A stretch of 13,407 nucleotides of DNA. Source: an uncultured Eubacteriales bacterium. Its GTDB lineage: Bacteria > Bacillota > Clostridia > Oscillospirales > CAG-382. A model generated the notes under the pieces. It did not search any database. It saw only the letters and a program-made list of their open reading frames with translations, and was not told the DNA's origin. Each line of letters starts with the position of its first letter. The first letter of the stretch is position 1. The translations under genes were made by a program, and so were the position numbers. Below, in pieces: positions 1-5,737 of the stretch. Location: assembly GCA_900554405.1 (NCBI GenBank), contig USHI01000020.1:1-13407 (forward strand). Direction: 5' to 3'.

Positions 1-58
1 TATATACCCCGGGCAAAGGGCAAAACCCTTTCCCCGCCGTTTTTTGCCGAGGCTTCCC

Positions 59-84
59 GGCAGCCGCGGCTGCATTTTTTTATT
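59..84 (+). terminator. Rho-independent terminator of a gene upstream of the window
   Basis: A perfect inverted repeat (GCAGC, loop CGCG, GCTGC at 60-73) is followed directly by an A and a run of seven T. This is the classic intrinsic terminator layout for + strand transcription entering from the left. A smaller hairpin lies just before it (AAAGGG 15-20, CCCTTT 26-31). No coding sequence for the terminated gene is visible within the window. Confidence 0.75.
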
Positions 85-165
85 GCAAATGCCTGAAAAT
101 GTTGGCACACGGCAGCGGTAATCGGCAAAAAAACGGCCGCGGCACAAAAAACTGCACAAAAATAA

Positions 166-194
166 TTGACATATGCCCGGCAATCATGTATAAT
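166..194 (+). promoter_or_regulatory. Perfect consensus sigma-70/SigA promoter for the large secreted protein
   Basis: TTGACA at 166-171 and TATAAT at 189-194 are separated by exactly 17 bp, so both hexamers and the spacer match the housekeeping consensus. Transcription should start near 201. That leaves a leader of about 300 nt before the ATG at 498, with no other convincing promoter or terminator in between. A perfect match implies strong basal transcription, possibly modulated by the leader. Confidence 0.85.
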
Positions 195-200
195 ATGGAA

Positions 201-497
201 AACAATGGGCGTTATATACCCCAGTGTGCTTTCGGAGCGTTGCTCGAGGATGCTTCGCGGCGCAAATCGCGTATATGCTGCCGTTGGTTGAATTTTTCCG
301 GTTTTTCGGCGCCGCTGCGCCGCGCGGCAAAAGGCTCAATGCCGTGCGTGCGGAAGCGGAGCCCGCGGTACCCGAATGCTTTCCCGTGCCCACGGGGCGG
401 CAGTACCTGCCGGGAATAAAAGGAGTGGTAGGCAAAAAGCAAAAACAAAAGGGAAGTCTCGCACAGAATCGAAAATAATATTATTAAGGAGACACTA
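201..497 (+). other. Long, GC-rich, hairpin-rich 5' leader with no recognised riboswitch
   Basis: This is the stretch between the predicted transcription start and the first gene. Visible pairings are: GAGC/GCTC at 235-238 and 242-245; a perfect 9-bp long-range stem, 256-264 with 316-324; CGGCA/TGCCG at 325-329 and 340-344; CCCGT/ACGGG at 383-387 and 392-396; and CGGCAG/CTGCCG at 398-403 and 407-412. The last two hairpins stand side by side, about 75 nt before the ribosome binding site AAGGAG (486-491). No intrinsic terminator follows, so the RNA probably continues into the gene as an untranslated leader. I do not match it to any riboswitch, T-box or 6S RNA consensus. Short open frames here lack ribosome binding sites. 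Confidence 0.5.
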
Positions 498-3400
498 ATG
501 AAAACCGTAAGAAGAACACTCGCATCTCTTCTTTCTCTGCTTATGGTTCTGTCTTGCTGCACCGTTCTTTTCCCCGTTTTCGCAGGCGCGGAAGGGATAT
601 CGTTCGGCTGGGGTCCCACTTGGCTCGATGTCGATGAAAACGGTGTTTGGCAGCAAAACAAAACGGTTCCCGAAGCAGAACGCTTTGATTACCAGTACGC
701 CGCAAAATACGAAAACGGCAACTATTATTTCGGTCTTAAATACATCGGCAAGCTTACCGGCACTGCGGATTCCTACGGCAACGGCAAGGGCACCAACCTT
801 CGCCTTTGGGTAAGGAACCCCGCAACCGGCTACGTTTCCTATAACTACTTCTTCGATGTATCCTGGAACGGAACATCGTTTGTCACCTGCCTCAAGCGTA
901 ATACCAACGCCGCCGGCAATACGGCGGCACCGGTTTACGGATACGATGCGGAATCCTACCCCTATACCGTAAACTGGGCGCAGACCGAAACGGGTGCGGA
1001 GATCGAACTGATCGTTCCGGATACCGTTATCGGTGCCGGCTATGAAACAAGGGCGATATTCTCGGTTTCCAATAATGATGCCGAGAATTATTGCCTCCAC
1101 AGCAACAATAATGACAATGCCCCCGCTTCCAAATGGTACGCCGACGATGTTGTCATTATCGACGAAGCGGACTTTTTCGAAATCCTCGGCAACACCGTGT
1201 CGGTCGATAAAAACAATTCCTGCTATGGCGACACCCAGATCCCCGCGGATGAAAGCTACGGTACCGTCAGCTATGAATCCGATGAAGAAAATCTTTATAT
1301 AAGGGTCAGATATCACGGCGACCTTGCCACCAACGGTACTGCCTACGGCAACGGCAACGGCGCATTCGTGCGTATCTGGTTCCGCGATCCCGACAGAATG
1401 GTCGACAGTCAGTTCAAATCCTACGACTACTTCCTCGATGTCGAATACATTCCCGGCGGAACCCCCCGCACCCTGTTCAAAACCAACACGAAGAACGGCG
1501 GCGCGAACAAGCCGGAGGAAACCTACGGTTACGCTGCCGAAAAGCCCTACACCGTTGAAGGCATAGTCAATGAAGAAGCAGCCGACGGCTACAAGTGGGA
1601 AGTAAGGATCACCATGCCGATAAGCGTTATCAGCGCAAACGGCAGATGGCAGTTCCAGCCCACGCTCGGCTTCTGGGGCGAACATCCCGATAAGAGCGGC
1701 AACCCCGTCACCGGTTATTCCTCCCGCACCTTCGGCAATAACGTCGCACCGTATACCGAATGGGTCGAAGCCTCCGCGCTTCCCGCACTTCCCAAGTACG
1801 GCAATGATATCCTCACCGGCGATATCACCAAGATCAACGTAAACCTCGGCTCCAAGTGGCTGGATAAGATTGACTGCGACAAGGTAGCCAATTACAGCGG
1901 TCTTCTCAACGACGGCGCGACGGCAGAAGACGGCGGAGCCTTCTCCTACGGCGCACCGTGGTATTCCTACTATATCAACGGTGAATTCACCACCCTTGCC
2001 GATCCGGCAAACCGCCTCGGCAGAGCCACGTTCGACCTCGGCTCCTCCAAGCCCGTTTCCGAGATCGCCATGCAGATCGCTCCCGCCAATGGCGCATCCT
2101 CTATCAAGGTTTATGCCTCGCTCAACAACGTTAACTGGCTCGAAATCGGCGAGCTCACCTATAAAGGCAGCGACTTTGCTATCGAAACCATCAACCTCGT
2201 TCTCGAAAAGGAAATCGAAGCCCGCTACTTCAAGGTGGAAATGGTCACTACGGGTATGCACTTCGCGGTTTCGGAAATCATGATATACCAGTATACCAAG
2301 CCCGGCTACTTCACCGAAGTTGATAACCCCAAGTTCTCCGAGCTCGATAATATCGCGCGCGCGGAAGGCACCGGCGTTACCTACAACAATGTTGATGCAG
2401 ATAATTCCGACTATCCCGGCGACGTTGTCGACGGCATCACCGGTCCGACCGGCTACACCAAAACCTGGCGCGGATTCAGGCAGGGCGGCAATGTCGTGTT
2501 TGACTTCGGCACCACGGTCAAAAATATCGGCTCTGTCGATATCTTCAACTGGCCGGCAAATCAATCCGGCATTACCAAGCCGGAACGTATCGCCGTGGAT
2601 GCTTCCATAGACGGCGTGAACTGGTTCACCGCCTACGAAACCACCGATTTTTCCGCTGATAAGTGGAATTCCAAGGACGATAACGTTCTTAAAGAAACCA
2701 TCCGCTTTGACAAGCTCCTTGCGGGCAGATATGTCAGAGTTACCGTAAGCGGCGGCTGGGTATTCGTTTCCGAAATCCAGGTCAACGCACATACCGAAGT
2801 GGCGGATGTTGTCAATCTTTCGCATACGTATCTGTATGATCCCACCTCTGCCAATGTCATTACCTACGGCATGGGCGAGAAGCTGGGCGATGTTTCGGGC
2901 GAAAAGCGCCTCCAGTGGTGGAACCTTGCCGCCTGCGAATATGACTCTGCCACCGGCACCTTCAAGGTTGTCGAAATACGCAAGGGCACCGGCAGGGATG
3001 AGGATTTCCGCGACATGGTTATCCCCGCGTTCGGCTTTGTTCTCGGCGCACACAGGGATCAGTCCCCCGCTCTCGCACAGTTTATAAACGGTCTTAATGT
3101 CGGCGATACCGTATATCTCTACGGCGTCGATCTGACCGAAAACACCGCAAAAGCGCTTGACCGCGCTTGTGTGAGAACCACCCCGATCGCGGGCGAAACC
3201 CCTGTTTCGGCTCCCGTTTCGATCCTCAAGACGCTTTCCGGCTATGCCGAAAGTGACATCAATATCTGGATCCCCTTCACAAAGGCCGGCACGACCTACA
3301 ATACTCCCATGGATATCCGCAACGCTCTTTGCGATGTTACAAATAATTATGCGTGGTACTATGTCGTTGTTGTCGATGCCGACGGTAAGATAACCGCGAT

Positions 3401-4763
3401 CGACAAGACAAACGGCGATAAGAATATGGTCATTCCCGAGGGCGGCTATGCCATCGGCGTCCATACCGCCAGCACCGATGCGATCGCCATTGTCAATAAT
3501 GCAAATATCGGCGATCGGGTTTACCTTTACGGGCTCGACCTCGCCGAAAACGCAGGCAAGTCCGGCGCGCTCGAAAACGCTTACTTCGGTGTTCTGCACA
3601 GACACACCATGACCGTGCATGTTATTCCCGTTACCTGCACCGAAGACGGTTATACCTACGAAGACTGCGTCTGCGGCCACAGAACGGCAAACCACGATAT
3701 CGTTCCCGCTACCGGGCATGATATCGAAGACCAGGAAGTTCTTGTCCTTGACCCGACCTGCGGCGTTGGCGGTTACAGCTATCAGATCTGCAAGAAATGC
3801 AACGAAAAGGTTAAAGTGGAAGGCAGCGAAACACAGCCCACCGGCAAGCATCAGTACCGCGCGACCGTGCGTGAAGCCGATAACGGATTCTTCGATTTCG
3901 AATGCATAGTCTGCGGCGAAAGCTATATCGGTAATGCCGACGGCGAAGAGGCTGTCAGATTTGCCGTTTCGCACCACAACACCTATAGCTGGGGCAGCGA
4001 GAACTTCGGAATCGCACTCATTACCGGCGAAGCCGGCAAGACCGTAAACGACTGCGTTCCCGATAAGAATAAGTACGATGCGAACTTTGCCGGATATGTT
4101 GTCGAAAGGATCGGCGATCACTATGTCGCCACCAGATTCGTTAAATCCGGCGCACACGAGCTCGTACTTCCCGAAAGCGGCTTCATACTCGTTGTGCTTC
4201 CCACCCACCCGAAATACGGTCAGTACTTCGGCAACGGCGAGCTGCTCGGCAATTATATACTCCCGACATTCGTGGGAAGCTACGGCTTCGGCGGTTCCTT
4301 CGCGATAGATATCGGTGCATATCCCGAACAGACCAACTGGTTCTATGCGGTTGCTCCCGCAGAAGCGAACCATGTTGAATCGCTCGGCGCAAAGGTCAAC
4401 ACCGTTACCAAGTCTCTCCGCTTCGGCGCAATCTTCACCAAGAGTGAAAGCAAGGTCGTTTCTCTCGGTATGCTTCTCGTACCGGAAGAAAAGCTCGGCG
4501 AAAACGTTCTCGACCTCGAATATGCACAGGCAAATGAGCTTGTTGCCAACATTCGCACCATGAGGATCGAAAACTATGTCGACGGCCAGGCGTTCGACGA
4601 TTACGAAACCGTCACCTTCACCGTTACGGTGAACGGGCTCGAAGGGCATGAGGATGCCATCATCTGCGCACGTCCGTATGTTGTTTATGAGGACGGCACC
4701 GTTGAGTACGGCAGACTTGTTCTCCGCAGCTACGAAGCGGTTTACGGAAACAGCAGAACCTAA
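498..4763 (+). CDS. Large secreted multidomain protein with CBM9-like, discoidin and CxxC-ribbon modules
   Basis: This 1421-aa protein has a Sec signal peptide (KTVRR, hydrophobic stretch, AGA cleavage site near residue 31). The start is fixed by AAGGAG six bases before the ATG. Residues ~40-225 and ~227-425 are a tandem repeat of a beta-rich CBM9/DOMON-like unit, each with a YGNG-x-G motif and a Y-[NDF]-YF-[FL]-DV strand. Residues ~445-600 and ~612-766 look like F5/8 type C (discoidin) domains, with signatures such as SLNNVNWLEI and SIDGVNWFTA and the closing strands ARYFKVEM and GRYVRVTV. A third repeated unit follows (VIPAFGFVLG 841, VIPEGGYAIG 978, weaker VLPESGFILV 1223). Three CxxC ribbon-like pieces lie at ~1036-1145. 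Residues ~1290-1421 match a C-terminal module (LRFGAIF, GMLLVPEEKL) that I recall from gut Clostridia surface proteins. There is no LPxTG, no C-terminal membrane helix and no glycosidase active site that I recognise. Carbohydrate binding is inferred from the domains; the true role is unknown. Confidence 0.9.
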   Translation: MKTVRRTLASLLSLLMVLSCCTVLFPVFAGAEGISFGWGPTWLDVDENGVWQQNKTVPEAERFDYQYAAKYENGNYYFGLKYIGKLTGTADSYGNGKGTNLRLWVRNPATGYVSYNYFFDVSWNGTSFVTCLKRNTNAAGNTAAPVYGYDAESYPYTVNWAQTETGAEIELIVPDTVIGAGYETRAIFSVSNNDAENYCLHSNNNDNAPASKWYADDVVIIDEADFFEILGNTVSVDKNNSCYGDTQIPADESYGTVSYESDEENLYIRVRYHGDLATNGTAYGNGNGAFVRIWFRDPDRMVDSQFKSYDYFLDVEYIPGGTPRTLFKTNTKNGGANKPEETYGYAAEKPYTVEGIVNEEAADGYKWEVRITMPISVISANGRWQFQPTLGFWGEHPDKSGNPVTGYSSRTFGNNVAPYTEWVEASALPALPKYGNDILTGDITKINVNLGSKWLDKIDCDKVANYSGLLNDGATAEDGGAFSYGAPWYSYYINGEFTTLADPANRLGRATFDLGSSKPVSEIAMQIAPANGASSIKVYASLNNVNWLEIGELTYKGSDFAIETINLVLEKEIEARYFKVEMVTTGMHFAVSEIMIYQYTKPGYFTEVDNPKFSELDNIARAEGTGVTYNNVDADNSDYPGDVVDGITGPTGYTKTWRGFRQGGNVVFDFGTTVKNIGSVDIFNWPANQSGITKPERIAVDASIDGVNWFTAYETTDFSADKWNSKDDNVLKETIRFDKLLAGRYVRVTVSGGWVFVSEIQVNAHTEVADVVNLSHTYLYDPTSANVITYGMGEKLGDVSGEKRLQWWNLAACEYDSATGTFKVVEIRKGTGRDEDFRDMVIPAFGFVLGAHRDQSPALAQFINGLNVGDTVYLYGVDLTENTAKALDRACVRTTPIAGETPVSAPVSILKTLSGYAESDINIWIPFTKAGTTYNTPMDIRNALCDVTNNYAWYYVVVVDADGKITAIDKTNGDKNMVIPEGGYAIGVHTASTDAIAIVNNANIGDRVYLYGLDLAENAGKSGALENAYFGVLHRHTMTVHVIPVTCTEDGYTYEDCVCGHRTANHDIVPATGHDIEDQEVLVLDPTCGVGGYSYQICKKCNEKVKVEGSETQPTGKHQYRATVREADNGFFDFECIVCGESYIGNADGEEAVRFAVSHHNTYSWGSENFGIALITGEAGKTVNDCVPDKNKYDANFAGYVVERIGDHYVATRFVKSGAHELVLPESGFILVVLPTHPKYGQYFGNGELLGNYILPTFVGSYGFGGSFAIDIGAYPEQTNWFYAVAPAEANHVESLGAKVNTVTKSLRFGAIFTKSESKVVSLGMLLVPEEKLGENVLDLEYAQANELVANIRTMRIENYVDGQAFDDYETVTFTVTVNGLEGHEDAIICARPYVVYEDGTVEYGRLVLRSYEAVYGNSRT

Positions 4764-4800
4764 ACAGAATACAAGAGTTCATCTTGTTCTCCTTGAAGGG

Positions 4801-4830
4801 GGCGCGCCGAAAGGTGCGCCTTCTTCTTTT
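4801..4830 (+). terminator. Rho-independent terminator after the secreted protein gene
   Basis: GGCGCGCC (4801-4808) pairs with GGTGCGCC (4813-4820) through an eight-pair stem with one G-T wobble and a stable GAAA tetraloop. TTCTTCTTTT follows. The structure sits 37 bp after the stop codon. A smaller hairpin (ACAAGA 4771-4776, TCTTGT 4782-4787) precedes it. Confidence 0.85.
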
Positions 4831-4837
4831 GCCCTGC

Positions 4838-4855
4838 CCGAAAAAGTTTTTTCGG
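4838..4855. repeat. Short inverted repeat, possible second or bidirectional terminator
   Basis: CCGAAAAA (4838-4845) and TTTTTCGG (4848-4855) form a perfect eight-pair stem with a two-base loop, placed between the main terminator and the next promoter. The A and T runs inside the stem could let it back up termination in either direction. It ends 17 bp before the -35 box, so an operator role cannot be excluded. Confidence 0.4.
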
Positions 4856-4872
4856 CGGGTGCGTTACGCGGA

Positions 4873-4901
4873 TTGACACGGCGGCACCGGCGTGATATAA
4901 T
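4873..4901 (+). promoter_or_regulatory. Perfect consensus promoter with extended -10 for the rlmB unit
   Basis: TTGACA at 4873-4878 and TATAAT at 4896-4901 have a 17-bp spacer. TG at 4893-4894, one base before the -10 hexamer, makes an extended -10 element. The predicted start near 4908 gives a leader of about 40 nt before the ATG at 4948. Confidence 0.88.
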
Positions 4902-4947
4902 CGGAGAGTGAAAAATCATCGAATCATATCGGCGGGGTTACGGCAAA

Positions 4948-5718
4948 ATGAAGGAAACCGGCAGAAGAAATACCGAGCTTGAGACCGACGGTCTGTTTAT
5001 AGGCAGAAACGCCGTTGCGGAGCTTTTGAAAAGCGGCAGAACGGTAGACAGAATATATATTCAGCGGGAGGATACCCGCGGCCCGCTCACTCCGCTGCGC
5101 GCGCTTGCGGCGGAAAAGGGGGTTCCCCTTATCGAAACCGATGTGCGCAAGCTTGCCGCAATGTCCGGCGGCGGAGTTCACCAGGGCGTTATCGCCGTCG
5201 CTGCGGAAACCGATTACCTTACCGCGGAGCAGCTTTTGGAAAATTGCGAAAAGGCGGGCGAAAAGCCCTTCTTCCTCATCTGCGATTCGGTAAACGATCC
5301 GCATAACCTCGGCGCGCTCATACGGAGCGCGAACTGCGCCGGAATGAACGGCGTTATCATCCCGAAGCGCCGCAGCGCAGGCGTGAACGGTACCGTCGCG
5401 AAGTCGAGCGCCGGCGCCGTGTTTACAATGCCCATCGCCCGTGTGCCGAACCTTGCTTCCTGCGTGCGTATGTTAAAGGAGCACGGCGTGTGGATCTGGG
5501 CGGCGGAGGCGGGCGGAAAGCCCTATTACGAACAGGATTTCAAATGCGCCTGCGCGCTCATTCTCGGAAGCGAGGGCGAAGGTGTTTCCGAAATTTTGAA
5601 AAAGGAAAGCGATTTCCTTGCGGGTATCCCGATGTACGGGAGCATAAATTCACTTAACGTTTCCGCTGCCGGTGCAATAGTAATGTTCGAAGCCGCAAGA
5701 CAGCGCAATAACGGCTGA
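4948..5718 (+). CDS. rlmB: 23S rRNA (guanosine-2'-O)-methyltransferase RlmB, TrmH/SpoU family
   Basis: This 256-aa protein should transfer a methyl group from S-adenosylmethionine to the ribose of a 23S rRNA guanosine (G2251 in E. coli numbering). The substrate-binding N-terminal domain begins at GRNAVAELL (19-27). The C-terminal SPOUT knot has all three family motifs: DSVNDPHNLGALIRSA at 113-128 with catalytic Asn116 and the family Arg126; LILGSEGEGVS at 204-214; and IPMYGSINSLNVSAAGA at 227-243. Length is normal for the family apart from about 15 extra N-terminal residues. The chosen ATG has only a weak GGCGGGG site (4931-4937) upstream. It is the first gene of a unit with its own consensus promoter, and the next gene starts 19 bp after its stop. 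Family assignment is secure; the exact guanosine is inferred from family membership. Confidence 0.93.
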   Translation: MKETGRRNTELETDGLFIGRNAVAELLKSGRTVDRIYIQREDTRGPLTPLRALAAEKGVPLIETDVRKLAAMSGGGVHQGVIAVAAETDYLTAEQLLENCEKAGEKPFFLICDSVNDPHNLGALIRSANCAGMNGVIIPKRRSAGVNGTVAKSSAGAVFTMPIARVPNLASCVRMLKEHGVWIWAAEAGGKPYYEQDFKCACALILGSEGEGVSEILKKESDFLAGIPMYGSINSLNVSAAGAIVMFEAARQRNNG

Positions 5719-5737
5719 AAAGGGGGAGGAATGCCGA

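Noticed and set aside
1..222. Direct repeat TATATACCCC at 1-10 and 213-222
   Set aside because: It is only ten bases, does not extend to the right, and one copy is at the window edge. Chance cannot be excluded.
201..430. The leader as a 6S-type or other stand-alone RNA
   Set aside because: The promoter and structure invited the idea, but there is no intrinsic terminator before the gene and no match to 6S, SRP, tmRNA or RNase P signatures I can recall. It is listed only as a structured leader.
224..478. An 84-codon GTG-initiated frame in the leader of the secreted protein gene
   Set aside because: It has no ribosome binding site, its composition looks random and it lies across stable hairpins. 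It is better read as untranslated leader.
495..4649. A 1384-codon open frame on the minus strand opposite the secreted protein gene
   Set aside because: It is in the same codon phase as the real gene and is open only because that gene avoids TTA, CTA and TCA. Its translation has no domain landmarks, while the + strand frame has a signal peptide, recognisable domains and a good ribosome binding site.
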